The notes: generated by a model not told the origin, from the sequence alone. A DNA stretch of 64,000 nucleotides from Parabacteroides goldsteinii (GCF_015550595.1 NZ_JADNBB010000002.1:186001-250000); one strand, 5' to 3'. Counted from the stretch's first letter, positions 8,655-16,978 are shown. Program-made: numbers and translations.

Positions 8655-9140
8655 ATGAATAACACTATGCCACAGGTTTCAGACATACGGTTCATGGTCA
8701 GGGCAGAACAACCTGTTTTATCGGCTCGCATGAAAATCAGCTACAAAGAATTGGAAAGGCAGTTTGCCAAAAAGCGCGAAGATGTGCTAGCTCTTCTCCG
8801 TCCTACCGGAGTATATATGACCGATGTTCCTTTTATTATTTACCACGATTATTTGAATCTGGATGTGGAAAACCTGGATTTGGAGATTTGTTTTCCCCTC
8901 TCTATCTGGATGGATGGTGATGAAAACCTGCAACCTCGTATCATTCCTCAGACGAAAGTGGTTCATTGTATGTTCAAAGGCGATTATGAAGAGATGGATT
9001 ATTTGTACGGAGAAATGACTGCCTGGATCATGCAGAAGGGATATGAACCGGAAGGTTCGGCCTACGAATTCTATTATATAAAGAAAGATCAACCTTATGA
9101 TGAAAGGTTGACCAAAATTGTATTGCCTGTAAAGGGCTGA
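8655..9140 (+). CDS. GyrI-like / AraC effector-binding domain protein
   Basis: 161 residues, cytoplasmic, no signal peptide. The layout matches stand-alone GyrI-like (SOUL/AraC_E_bind) small-molecule binding domains: a first strand with VRAEQPVLSARMKISYKELE, a central GVYMTDVPFIIYHDY segment, LDLEICFPLSIWM, a KVVHCMFKGDYEEMDYLYGEMTAWIMQKGYEP helix region, and the terminal YEFYY..DQPYDERLTKIVLPVK. Such proteins bind or hydrolyse hydrophobic small molecules or act as effector sensors. ATG at 8667 is an alternative start four codons in. The coding end overlaps a bidirectional hairpin shared with the convergent VOC gene. Confidence 0.8.
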   Translation: MNNTMPQVSDIRFMVRAEQPVLSARMKISYKELERQFAKKREDVLALLRPTGVYMTDVPFIIYHDYLNLDVENLDLEICFPLSIWMDGDENLQPRIIPQTKVVHCMFKGDYEEMDYLYGEMTAWIMQKGYEPEGSAYEFYYIKKDQPYDERLTKIVLPVKG

Positions 9141-9152
9141 TACAATTTTGGT
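9111..9152. terminator. Bidirectional terminator overlapping a coding end
   Basis: ACCAAAATTGTAT (9111-9123) and ATACAATTTTGGT (9140-9152) are perfect 13-bp inverted repeats between convergent genes. The left arm and loop lie within the last codons of the GyrI-like gene. The A/T-rich flanks of the stem allow use in both directions. Confidence 0.75.
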
Positions 9153-9173
9153 AGATGGACAGTTTGCCCGGTT

Positions 9174-9551
9174 TTATTTAGCAGGCAATACCTCGATCCA
9201 GTAATCGTCCGGATCGTTGATGAAATACAATCCCATATCGGTGTTCTCATAACATACGCAGTCCATTTCTTTGTGGAATTTACGTACTTTGTCGTAATCA
9301 CCGGCTACGCGAAAACAGAGATGACTTTCGTTATCTCCCAGTTCGTATGGTTCGTTGCGATCTCTTAGCCAGGTCAATTCCAGTAGGAAACCAGTTTGGT
9401 CGTCTGTCAGGTAAACAAGGATGAAGGAGCCGTCGGCTGCTTCTTTTCGGTGGTGTTCTTTCAATCCCAGCGCCTTGTTATAGAAAGCGATACTTTTTTC
9501 AAGGTCGAGTACGTTGATGTTGAAATGATCAAATTTGCCTTTAATTTCCAT
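9174..9551 (-). CDS. VOC-superfamily (glyoxalase I-like) protein
   Basis: 125 residues, the size of a single VOC protein made of two beta-alpha-beta-beta-beta modules. The start FDHFNINVLDLEKSIAFYNKALGL carries the metal-ligand His (H9) and the standard 'lD.eksi.FY...LGl' signature; the second module has ESHLCFRVAGDYDKVRKFHKE with a His ligand and ends in YFINDPDDYWIEVLP with the Glu ligand. This fits lactoylglutathione lyase-like enzymes that remove methylglyoxal, though non-lyase VOC proteins look similar. It is the second gene of a two-gene operon, 17 bases after a metallo-beta-lactamase fold hydrolase. Confidence 0.85.
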   Translation of the reverse strand: MEIKGKFDHFNINVLDLEKSIAFYNKALGLKEHHRKEAADGSFILVYLTDDQTGFLLELTWLRDRNEPYELGDNESHLCFRVAGDYDKVRKFHKEMDCVCYENTDMGLYFINDPDDYWIEVLPAK

Positions 9552-9568
9552 AATTGTTTTCTTTTAAA

Positions 9569-10291
9569 TTAAAAATCAGTGCCTTCTCCGGGGACGGACA
9601 ACAATATATAGCGGCATCCTTTCGACTCTGCATAAGGTCCGAAAGCCATCACTTCGGCCGGCCGTTCCCAGAAATGCATCGGAACTAATACATCCGTTTT
9701 TATTTTATCGATAAATTGTTCGGCTCCACGCATAAAGTCCGTGCCGATACGTGGATCGACGGGAAACATAGCCAGATGCAGATGTTGTGCCGTTTGAGCC
9801 AGTGTTGTCAGTTCATGCAGATAATCGCCCTCAGCCTTTGCCACCTCTTGTGGGGTAGACTCGTCTTTCCAGTGCCAATTGTTGAGGTCGCCAGCATGAA
9901 ACAACAGTTTGCCTTCTGCTTCTATCAGGAAAGAAATACCGATGTCGGTCGAGCCGAAAGCCTGTATCCGCAGATGTTCGTCTTCGAATACGTCTCCCTT
10001 TTTCAAATAAGTTGCGTCCTCGGCGTTTGCACGTTTCCGTTTCAGGATATCCTTGGAGAAAATATATTTGATATCCGGTTTTATCTCTTTCCACTTTAGG
10101 ATATCCGGGTTGAAATGGTCCGGATGGAAATGGGAGGACAGTATATATAATGTACCTGTGCGATGAAGCAGTTCGTCATGGACGAATCCTGTGTCCGGTG
10201 TCTTGCCCGTGTCTTTAAAATAATCGATCAGGATCGCATATCCTTCTCCTTCGATGGCAAAGCCACTATGATAAATATAAGTAAGTCTCAT
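9569..10291 (-). CDS. Metallo-beta-lactamase fold hydrolase
   Basis: 240 residues from ATG at 10291. An upstream ATG at 10324 would add 11 residues, but the core strand MRLTYIYHSGFAIEGEGYAILIDYF starts naturally at 10291. The metal-binding motif SSHFHPDHF (HxHxDH at residues 54-59) and the HAGDLNNWHW aspartate/histidine strand are those of UlaG/YycJ-like or RNase Z-like MBL hydrolases. The later PMHFWE supplies the last His ligand. It is cytoplasmic (no signal peptide). The substrate is not deducible. It is upstream of the VOC gene and probably shares the promoter at 10357-10364. Confidence 0.85.
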   Translation of the reverse strand: MRLTYIYHSGFAIEGEGYAILIDYFKDTGKTPDTGFVHDELLHRTGTLYILSSHFHPDHFNPDILKWKEIKPDIKYIFSKDILKRKRANAEDATYLKKGDVFEDEHLRIQAFGSTDIGISFLIEAEGKLLFHAGDLNNWHWKDESTPQEVAKAEGDYLHELTTLAQTAQHLHLAMFPVDPRIGTDFMRGAEQFIDKIKTDVLVPMHFWERPAEVMAFGPYAESKGCRYILLSVPGEGTDF

Positions 10292-10356
10292 ACTGTATTC
10301 TTTTTTCTCATGTAAATAAAACATGATACCAGGTGATTAAGTTGCTTCCTGCGGTA

Positions 10357-10364
10357 CAAATATA
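10357..10364 (-). promoter_or_regulatory. -7 box of the MBL/VOC operon
   Basis: On the minus strand TATATTTG, an exact consensus, about 66 bases upstream of the ATG at 10291. A -33 element is not evident. Confidence 0.5.
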
Positions 10365-10446
10365 CAAAAGGATGGGGTGATTTGGAAAATAGTAGGCAAT
10401 GGAATGTAAATATATCTTGAGAAATGTACTTTTTGTTACCAACCTG

Positions 10447-10542
10447 ATTGGCTGCCGATAATTGTCAACAGGCTTGTCGATAATTGTGGGAAAGCTTGTT
10501 GACGATTGTGAGCAGGCTTGTTGATAATTATCGGCAGCCAAT
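10447..10542. repeat. Structured repeat cluster with 22-bp inverted ends
   Basis: The outer 22 bases (10447-10468 and 10521-10542) are inverted repeats with one mismatch, both containing GGCTGCCGATAATT. The inner 50 bases hold degenerate direct repeats of about 22 bases: CGATAATTGT at 10456 and 10478, AGGCTTGT at 10470 and 10514, and AGCTTGTTGA at 10493. Transcribed in either direction it would fold into a long hairpin. It sits between divergent transcription units, about 80 bases upstream of the MBL promoter. No coding potential is seen. Confidence 0.75.
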
Positions 10543-10769
10543 TACTTCATGAATAAAATATGAAACTGTCGCTGATAAGTATTGGTCAGAATGTTACTTT
10601 TGTAGGATAAGTATAGTATCTGGTCTTGATTGTCGGTTGGTATTATTTTATTAATTAATACTTAAAATTGATGGAAGATGCAGTAATAATAAGAATAATC
10701 AGTTTATTTAATAAGTTTTATGTGTTTACATGGTAATAAAGCAATAGTTAATATAATGTAATAATTAGT

Positions 10770-10808
10770 ACCTTGTGATACAAGGTATCTTATATAAATA
10801 TACATTTG
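10770..10808 (+). promoter_or_regulatory. Promoter and dyad operator candidate of the exporter operon
   Basis: TACATTTG at 10801-10808 matches the -7 consensus, 75 bases before the first ATG. Immediately upstream, TACCTTG and CAAGGTA form a perfect 7-5-7 dyad (10770-10788) covering the zone where the -33 element should be. A dyad placed there is typical of a repressor or activator binding site, which would suit a stress-induced exporter. No regulator gene is adjacent. Confidence 0.55.
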
Positions 10809-10882
10809 TTCCGTCAGAGAATAAAAAAGTTCCTTAAACATGTAACATTTTTAGCAATGTGTACGTCTAATAATAAAAAGAA

Positions 10883-11584
10883 ATGACAGATATTATGATT
10901 CAGCTGAAAGGAATTAACAAAACGTATTTCAATGGTGCTCCGTTGCATGTCTTGAAAGGTATAGACCTGGAGATAGAAAAGGGAGAGATGGTTTCGATCA
11001 TGGGGGCTTCCGGATCGGGAAAATCGACACTGTTGAATATATTGGGAATATTAGATACTTATGATACCGGTACTTATCATTTGAACGGACAATTGATTCA
11101 GAACCTGAGCGAAACCCGTGCAGCTGAACTTCGTAACCAGATGATCGGTTTTATCTTCCAGTCATTCAACCTGATCTCTTTTAAGAATGCGATGGAGAAC
11201 GTGGCTCTTCCTTTATATTATCAGGGAGTGAATCGCAAGAAAAGAAATGCCATGGCGATGGAGTATCTGGATATGGTCGGTCTGAGAGACTGGGCGGAGC
11301 ATATGCCGAGCGAAATGTCCGGTGGACAGAAACAACGTGTTGCGATTGCCCGTGCCCTGATTGCCAAACCACAGGTAATCCTGGCCGACGAACCGACCGG
11401 TGCACTTGACAGTAAGACTACGGTTGAGGTAATGGAACTTCTTCGCAATGTGAATAGAGAAGGCATGACTATGGTGATCGTTACCCACGAACAATCCGTA
11501 GCCGATGCAACAGAAAAGATTATCCGCGTCAAGGATGGTTTGATAGAAAACATAGAAAGAGGAAAAGGGTATGTTCGACTTTGA
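10883..11584 (+). CDS. MacB/LolD-type ABC transporter ATP-binding protein
   Basis: 233 residues. Walker A GASGSGKST (41-49), Q-loop FIFQSFNLI, ABC signature MSGGQKQR (145-152), Walker B VILADE (165-170) with the MacB/LolD-typical PTGALDS, and H-loop VTHE. It energises a type VII (mechanotransmission) ABC system; the partners are the two FtsX-like permeases directly downstream, the first overlapping this gene by 14 bases. It is the first gene of a five-gene tripartite exporter operon. A second in-frame ATG at 10895 is a possible start. Confidence 0.93.
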   Translation: MTDIMIQLKGINKTYFNGAPLHVLKGIDLEIEKGEMVSIMGASGSGKSTLLNILGILDTYDTGTYHLNGQLIQNLSETRAAELRNQMIGFIFQSFNLISFKNAMENVALPLYYQGVNRKKRNAMAMEYLDMVGLRDWAEHMPSEMSGGQKQRVAIARALIAKPQVILADEPTGALDSKTTVEVMELLRNVNREGMTMVIVTHEQSVADATEKIIRVKDGLIENIERGKGYVRL

Positions 11585-12836
11585 TAATTTCCGCGAGATA
11601 TGGAGTACGATCAAAAAGAACAAGCTCCGTACATTCCTCACCGGCTTTTCCGTAGCATGGGGGATTTTTATGCTGATCGTCCTGCTGGGAGCAGGTAACG
11701 GGATGAAGAACGGTATTATGAAAAACTTCGACCGCTGGGCGGGAAACCGTGTGGAGACATGGCCTCGCTTTGCCAGCAAACCTTATAAGGGAATGCAGAC
11801 AAACCGACGGATCAAGTATAAGGACGATGACCTGGTGGCACTGAGACAACAGAATCCGGAAGTGAACCTGGTATCGGGCATTCTTTATCAAAGCGATACG
11901 CTTTCATATAAAGAGGAATATAATACTTATTCGTTGCAGGGAGTCCATCCGGACAAGGCTATAATCGACAAGATCACGATGACGGTAGGCAACGGACGTT
12001 TTATTAATGAAGTGGATGTCTTGCAAAAGAGGAAGGTGATCGTTATCAGTCCGCGAATGAAGGAAGTCCTTTTCAGGGGAGAGGATCCGTTAGGAAAATA
12101 TGTAAATGCCAGTGATATTGCTTATCAGGTAATCGGTATCTATACCGATGAGGATAATAACAACAATGCTCCGGCCTATATCCCCTTTTCTACCGCACAG
12201 CAATTGTATCGTTCGGGCTATGGCCTGGATAATATTATCTTCTCTCTGAATGGAGTCAGTACCAAAGAAGAATATGAAGCCTTTGAGAAACGTTTCCGTC
12301 AGCAGATGGGAAAACGACATTATTTTGACCCGGAGGATCTGCGAGCGATCGGTATGTGGAGTACGATTGAAGATTTTGCCATGTTTAACGGTATGCTGAA
12401 CGGTATTACCTTGTTTATCTGGATTATCGGTATAGGTACACTGGCTGCCGGTATCGTGGGAGTAAGCAATATCATGTTGATCACTGTACGGGAAAGAACC
12501 CGTGAGTTCGGTATTCGTAAAGCGATCGGTGCCACTCCGTTCTCCATTCTGAAACTGATCATTGTGGAGTCTATCCTGATAACGGCAGTGTTCGGTTATA
12601 TTGGGATGATAACCGGGGTAGGACTGACGGAAGCCATCAATGCCGTAATGGAGAGTAATAGTATGGGACAAGCCTCGTCGAATGATGATATGAGTATATT
12701 CCTGAATCCGACAGTAAGTCTGAGTGTCGCCTTGTCTGCTACCCTTTTGATTATTGCAGCGGGTGTGTTGGCTGGTTATTTCCCGGCGCGTAAGGCAGTG
12801 AAAATTACGGCTATCGAGGCCATGAGAAACGAATAA
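11571..12836 (+). CDS. MacB-like FtsX-domain permease 1
   Basis: 421 residues. One N-terminal membrane helix (LRTFLTGFSVAWGIFMLIVLLGAG, about 19-42), a periplasmic MacB_PCD domain of about 220 residues, then the FtsX domain with three helices: MLNGITLFIWIIGIGTLAAGIVGVSNI, LIIVESILITAVFGYIGMITG and LSVALSATLLIIAAGVLAGYFPA, ending in the standard ARKAVKITAIEAMRNE. The 'VSNIMLITVRERTREFGIRKAIGA' coupling segment is intact. It lacks a fused ATPase, unlike Escherichia coli MacB, and relies on the upstream ATP-binding protein. It is paired with a second, closely similar permease 12 bases downstream, suggesting a heterodimer. Confidence 0.92.
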   Translation: MFDFDNFREIWSTIKKNKLRTFLTGFSVAWGIFMLIVLLGAGNGMKNGIMKNFDRWAGNRVETWPRFASKPYKGMQTNRRIKYKDDDLVALRQQNPEVNLVSGILYQSDTLSYKEEYNTYSLQGVHPDKAIIDKITMTVGNGRFINEVDVLQKRKVIVISPRMKEVLFRGEDPLGKYVNASDIAYQVIGIYTDEDNNNNAPAYIPFSTAQQLYRSGYGLDNIIFSLNGVSTKEEYEAFEKRFRQQMGKRHYFDPEDLRAIGMWSTIEDFAMFNGMLNGITLFIWIIGIGTLAAGIVGVSNIMLITVRERTREFGIRKAIGATPFSILKLIIVESILITAVFGYIGMITGVGLTEAINAVMESNSMGQASSNDDMSIFLNPTVSLSVALSATLLIIAAGVLAGYFPARKAVKITAIEAMRNE

Positions 12837-12848
12837 AAACAGAAAGAT

Positions 12849-14114
12849 ATGTTCGATATAGACCGTTGGGTGGAGATATGGGTGACAATCACCCGCAACA
12901 AGACCAGAAGTTTTCTGACCGGGTTCGGTGTGTTCTGGGGAATTCTGATGCTCGTTATCCTGCTGGGTTCCGGTACAGGGTTTAAGAATGGGGTATTGAT
13001 GGGAGTGGACGGTTTTGCAACAAACTCTGCTTTCTTCTTTTCCGAGCGTACCGGCGAAGCGTTTAAAGGATATAAGAAAGGACGTTATTGGCAGATGCGT
13101 AACCGTGACCTGGAAACGATCCGTCAGCGTGTGAAAGGGGTTCGCTACCTCTCGCCGATGGCCATGTCGTGGGGCGGACAGAATAATGTGGTGAGAGGAC
13201 AGAAGGCGGGTACATATAATGTACGTGGTGTGCACTCAGAATATTTTCAGATTGAAACGCAGCATGTGCTGGAAGGCCGTTTGCTGAATGAGATAGATGT
13301 ATTGGAAAAGCGTAAGGTTTGTGTGATCGGAAGTATTGTCCGTGAAGTATTATTTTCTCCGGGCGAAGATCCGATTGGCCAGTATATCCGTGTAAACGGT
13401 ATTTATTATCAGGTTGTCGGTGTGGTAAAGCCCAAACCGCGCGTACAGATTGGCGGACGTACGGAAGAAAGTATTATGACCCCTTTTACAACCTTGCAGC
13501 AGGTGGCTAACCAGGGAGATAAGTTCTGGTTCCTGTGTGCTACGGCAGAGGATGGGTATAATTGTCAGGAGATGGTGGATGATATTACGATGGTGCTGAA
13601 AATGCAGAACGAGATTTCACCGACCGACCCGCAGGCTGTTAGCAGTTTTACGATAGCCAAGCAGTTCGAGACATTCGATATGCTTTTTACCGGGATCAAT
13701 ATTCTTGTATGGCTGGTGGGGATGGGAACGCTGTTGGCCGGCATCATCGGAGTTAGTAATATTATGATGGTGACTGTCCGGGAACGAACCCGAGAGATCG
13801 GTGTACGACGTGCTATCGGAGCCAAACCGTTCGATATCATTTCCCAGATTATGAGCGAGAGTTTGTTGCTTACGGCTTTGGCCGGATTAATGGGACTGAG
13901 TTGTGGGGTATTCCTGCTCGATGTGGTGAACAGGATGCTGGCAAGCGGCGGACAAGAGGCTAATAACGGCACTTTCTTCAGTAACCCGGAGATTCATATC
14001 GGAACTGCAGTTGTCGCTACATTCGTGTTACTTATCAGTGGCCTGATGGCAGGATTGATTCCCGCCTGGCGAGCCATGCAGATTAAAGCTATTGATGCAA
14101 TCAGAGAAGAATGA
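12849..14114 (+). CDS. MacB-like FtsX-domain permease 2
   Basis: 421 residues, same architecture as its upstream neighbour: N-terminal helix (SFLTGFGVFWGILMLVILLGSGTG), periplasmic MacB_PCD domain, and a three-helix FtsX domain containing VSNIMMVTVRERTREIGVRRAIGA and closing with WRAMQIKAIDAIREE. The pair probably arose by tandem duplication, and both keep intact coupling helices, so both are likely functional halves of one transporter. Such exporters move peptides, lipoproteins, macrolides or siderophores from the periplasm through the outer membrane. Confidence 0.92.
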   Translation: MFDIDRWVEIWVTITRNKTRSFLTGFGVFWGILMLVILLGSGTGFKNGVLMGVDGFATNSAFFFSERTGEAFKGYKKGRYWQMRNRDLETIRQRVKGVRYLSPMAMSWGGQNNVVRGQKAGTYNVRGVHSEYFQIETQHVLEGRLLNEIDVLEKRKVCVIGSIVREVLFSPGEDPIGQYIRVNGIYYQVVGVVKPKPRVQIGGRTEESIMTPFTTLQQVANQGDKFWFLCATAEDGYNCQEMVDDITMVLKMQNEISPTDPQAVSSFTIAKQFETFDMLFTGINILVWLVGMGTLLAGIIGVSNIMMVTVRERTREIGVRRAIGAKPFDIISQIMSESLLLTALAGLMGLSCGVFLLDVVNRMLASGGQEANNGTFFSNPEIHIGTAVVATFVLLISGLMAGLIPAWRAMQIKAIDAIREE

Positions 14115-14152
14115 ATATAATTGAAAGTTGAAAATTGAAAATAAGATAAATC

Positions 14153-15274
14153 ATGAAGAATCGTATCGTAAAGAAAGTCCTGCGAATCATCTTTTTAGTA
14201 TTGGTGGGAGCCGCCGTGATCGGCACTTTCTACTTCTTGTGGAAAAAATCACAACCTGTTATTACTGTTTATGAAGTAGTAACGCCCAAGCGCGACTCCG
14301 TGGAAACGAAAACCGTAGCAACCGGAAAGGTGGAACCTCGCGACGAAGTTCTTATCAAACCTCAGATGTCGGGTATTATTTCCGAATTGCTGAAAGAAGC
14401 CGGTCAGAAGGTGAAAGAAGGCGAGATCATTGCAAGAATCAAGGTGATCCCGGAAATGGTTCAGTTAAACAGCGCCGAATCGCGTGTGCGTGTGGCTAAG
14501 ATCAACCTGGAACAGATCACAGCCACCTATAAACGGGATGAAGAACTGCATAAGCAGGGAGTTATCGCGAAAGAAGATTATGAAACATCTTTGTCCAACT
14601 ATAAAAAAGCACAGGAAGAAGCTGAAAATGCACAGGATGCATTGGAAATTATCCGTGAAGGTATTTCCCGCAGGTCTGCAGCTTCCAGTACGACGCAGGT
14701 TCGCTCTACCATCACCGGTATGATTCTGGATGTACCTATCAAGGTGGGTAACTCCGTGATCCAGTCGAATACCTTCAACGATGGTACGACGATTGCATCT
14801 GTAGCCGATATGAACAATATGATTTTCCGGGGAAAAGTGGATGAAACGGAAGTAGGCCGTATCCATGAAGGAATGCCGATCAAATTGACTGTCGGTGCAC
14901 TGGATAGTCGTACGTTTGATGCCGTATTGGAATACGTGGCTCCGAAGGGTGTGGAAGAGAACGGCGCCGTGATGTTCGAAATTAAAGCTGCCGTACAGAT
15001 GCCCGAAGATGCCTTTATCCGTGCCGGTTACAGTGCCAATGCCGAGATTGTGTTGAAACGTGCGACAGATGTAATTACTGTTCCTGAAAGCTGCGTGGAG
15101 TTCAGCGGCGATTCTACTTTCGTGCAGATCGTGACGCAGGAGAAACCGGAACAACTGTTTGAGAAACGTCCTGTAACAGTCGGCCTGTCTGACGGTATCA
15201 AGATCGAAGTAAAGGATGGTTTGGCAGAAAATGATAAGATTCGTGGCGGTATTGTTGCTCCGGATAAGAAATAA
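14153..15274 (+). CDS. Periplasmic adaptor (HlyD/MacA family) of the tripartite exporter
   Basis: 373 residues. A single N-terminal membrane anchor (VLRIIFLVLVGAAVIGTFYFLW), then the split lipoyl domain (VATGKVEPRDEVLIKPQMSG ... RSTITGMILDVPIKVGNSV), an alpha-helical hairpin of moderate length (LNSAESRVRVAKINLEQITA and LHKQGVIAKEDYETSLSNYK), a beta-barrel and a membrane-proximal domain (PESCVEFSGDSTFVQIV). It connects the FtsX permeases to the TolC-like channel encoded next. It starts 38 bases after the second permease and is 18 bases upstream of the channel gene. Confidence 0.92.
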   Translation: MKNRIVKKVLRIIFLVLVGAAVIGTFYFLWKKSQPVITVYEVVTPKRDSVETKTVATGKVEPRDEVLIKPQMSGIISELLKEAGQKVKEGEIIARIKVIPEMVQLNSAESRVRVAKINLEQITATYKRDEELHKQGVIAKEDYETSLSNYKKAQEEAENAQDALEIIREGISRRSAASSTTQVRSTITGMILDVPIKVGNSVIQSNTFNDGTTIASVADMNNMIFRGKVDETEVGRIHEGMPIKLTVGALDSRTFDAVLEYVAPKGVEENGAVMFEIKAAVQMPEDAFIRAGYSANAEIVLKRATDVITVPESCVEFSGDSTFVQIVTQEKPEQLFEKRPVTVGLSDGIKIEVKDGLAENDKIRGGIVAPDKK

Positions 15275-15292
15275 AATTTAAACGAATAAGCT

Positions 15293-16645
15293 ATGAAACA
15301 ACTAATATCATCCGTAGCGCTGGCTTCTTTCCTTTTCTGTCTCCCTGCGGGAGCACAGGAGGCACCTAAGCAGTGGTCGCTGGAGGAATGTATCCGTTAC
15401 GCTATTGAAAATAATATCGACCTGAAGCAGAAAGAACTGGAACGGCAAAACCAGGAAGTAACGTTGCATACCAGTAAGTATAGCTGGTTGCCCAGCCTGA
15501 ATGCCAGCATCGGGGAGAACTTCGGTTTTGGTCGTTCTGAATCGAAGGACGGTCTGATTGTAGACCGTAACTCGGCAAATACGTCTGCTAATATTCAATT
15601 GAGTATGCCTGTGTTCGATGGTTTTAAGATCCCTAACGATATTGCAGCACGCAAGCTGGACCTGAAAGCATCTATTGAGACACTGAATAAAGCGAAGGAA
15701 GATCTCTCTATAAATGTGGCTTCTTATTATCTGCAAGTACTTTATAATAAGGAAATGTTGAAGATCGCCGAATTGCAGGTCGCACTTAGTTCGGAACAGG
15801 TAACAAAGACGGAAGCGCTTTATAATGCAGGAAAAGTCCCCGTTTCGCAACTTTACGATATGAAAGCGCAGTTGGCAAAAGACGAGGTCACACTGACCGA
15901 ATCGAAAAATAACGTAAAACTGGCATTGCTCGATCTGACTCAAACGCTTGAACTGGAACGTGATGGCGAAAACTTCGACGTGCTTGAACCTGAAACTGGT
16001 GATGCAGTTGAACAATATATGAGCAGCATTATTCCACCGGATCAGGTGTACGACTATGCAGTCGGTGTCAAACCGCAGGTCAAGGAACAGGAATACTTGC
16101 TTGAAAGCCAGAAGAAAATGCTGAAGGTGGCTCAGGCTGGTTTTTATCCCAAACTGAATTTCAGTGCAGGTTACAGCAACGGTTACTATCATAACTTCGG
16201 TGACGGCGATTATAATAATGCTCCTTTTAGTGATCAATTGAAGAATAACGGACAGAAATCGATCGGTTTCAGTTTGAGCATTCCGATCTTTAACCGTTTT
16301 CAGGTGCGTAACAGTGTTCGCTCTGCCCGAATCGCTATCCATAATCGTGAGTTGATGATGGAGAACACAAAAAAGACACTTTATAAAGAGATCCAGCAGG
16401 CCTATTACAATGCCACAGCGGCACAGGAGAAATATGTGTCATCCGACAAATCGGTCGATGCGAGTAAAATAGCATTTTCTTATGCGGAAGAACGTTATGG
16501 AGCAGGCAAGAGCACCGTTTTCGAATATAGCGAAGCGAAAACCAAATATGCACAAAGCCTTGCCGAACAAACGCAATCGAAGTATAACTTTATCTTCCGG
16601 GCCAAGATACTGGACTTCTATAACGGAACACCAATCACCTTATAA
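15293..16645 (+). CDS. TolC-family outer-membrane efflux channel
   Basis: 450 residues. Signal peptide MKQLISSVALASFLFCLPAGAQ, then two repeats of the OEP domain with long amphipathic helices: WSLEECIRYAIENNIDLKQK (the usual OEP opening) and the second-half counterpart VYDYAVGVKPQVKEQEYLLE. Beta strands of the barrel appear as NASIGENFGFG and PKLNFSAGYSNGYYH. The closing helix YAEERYGAGKSTVFEYSEAK is typical of the family. It forms the outer-membrane conduit for the exporter and is the last gene of the operon, followed by a terminator. Confidence 0.93.
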   Translation: MKQLISSVALASFLFCLPAGAQEAPKQWSLEECIRYAIENNIDLKQKELERQNQEVTLHTSKYSWLPSLNASIGENFGFGRSESKDGLIVDRNSANTSANIQLSMPVFDGFKIPNDIAARKLDLKASIETLNKAKEDLSINVASYYLQVLYNKEMLKIAELQVALSSEQVTKTEALYNAGKVPVSQLYDMKAQLAKDEVTLTESKNNVKLALLDLTQTLELERDGENFDVLEPETGDAVEQYMSSIIPPDQVYDYAVGVKPQVKEQEYLLESQKKMLKVAQAGFYPKLNFSAGYSNGYYHNFGDGDYNNAPFSDQLKNNGQKSIGFSLSIPIFNRFQVRNSVRSARIAIHNRELMMENTKKTLYKEIQQAYYNATAAQEKYVSSDKSVDASKIAFSYAEERYGAGKSTVFEYSEAKTKYAQSLAEQTQSKYNFIFRAKILDFYNGTPITL

Positions 16646-16700
16646 TATTACAGTTGGATTTTAGATCCTATTTTAAACATAATTGATGGACACACCAAGA

Positions 16701-16740
16701 GGGAGGGAGGTTTCCGTGAGGAAGCTTCCCTTTTGTTTTT
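16701..16740 (+). terminator. Terminator of the exporter operon
   Basis: GGGAGGTTTCC and GGAAGCTTCCC pair with minor mismatches, followed by TTTTGTTTTT (16731-16740). Confidence 0.75.
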
Positions 16741-16777
16741 ATTCAGTAAATTCTGTTCAAAAGAAGTGAATAAATAT

Positions 16778-16785
16778 TATATTTG
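16778..16785 (+). promoter_or_regulatory. -7 box upstream of the PUL sigma-factor gene
   Basis: TATATTTG, exact consensus, reading right and lying to the left of the inverted repeat at 16822-16839. It would give a leader of about 220 bases containing both repeat arms. A -33 TTTG is not clear. Confidence 0.5.
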
Positions 16786-16821
16786 CTGCATAAAGCGGAG
16801 ATTTAATTCCCCAAAAGAACG

Positions 16822-16839
16822 AGTCCATGAAGAACTATG
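16822..16839 (+). repeat. Left arm of inverted repeat in the sigma-factor leader
   Basis: AGTCCATGAAGAACTATG; it matches the reverse complement of 16961-16978 at 17 of 18 bases. The core AGTCC-ATGAA-GAACT is a near-perfect dyad of the same AGTTC-N5-GAACT form as the arms at 6303 and 6681. Confidence 0.75.
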
Positions 16840-16874
16840 GAATAGTTAGCGTACTATTCTTATTGAAATCAAAG

Positions 16875-16902
16875 GATAATGTGATAAAGAAGATAATGTG
16901 AT
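16875..16902 (+). repeat. 11-bp direct repeat inside the inverted-repeat interval
   Basis: GATAATGTGAT occurs at 16875-16885 and 16892-16902 (17-base period), followed by a T8 run. The rest of the 121-base interval is A/T-rich without a promoter match on either strand. Confidence 0.6.
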
Positions 16903-16960
16903 TTTTTTTATAAAAAAAACGAAAGTGCTGATTCTTATTTATATACAAAACAGAAGCGGA

Positions 16961-16978
16961 CATAGTTCTTCATGAACT
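16961..16978 (-). repeat. Right arm of inverted repeat in the sigma-factor leader
   Basis: On the minus strand AGTTCATGAAGAACTATG, a perfect AGTTC-ATGAA-GAACT dyad, ending 33 bases before the sigma-factor start codon. Confidence 0.75.

Noticed and set aside
10447-10542. CRISPR-like array
   Set aside because: Only three degenerate repeats of about 22 bases without unique spacers of constant length, and no cas genes.
12090-13235. 381-codon open frame on the minus strand
   Set aside because: It lies wholly opposite the two FtsX-like permeases and encodes His/Thr/Arg-rich low-complexity sequence with no domain; a shadow of strong coding on the other strand.
15308-16342. 344-codon open frame on the minus strand
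   Set aside because: Antisense to the TolC-like gene, Arg/Phe/His-rich, no signal peptide or domain; shadow frame.
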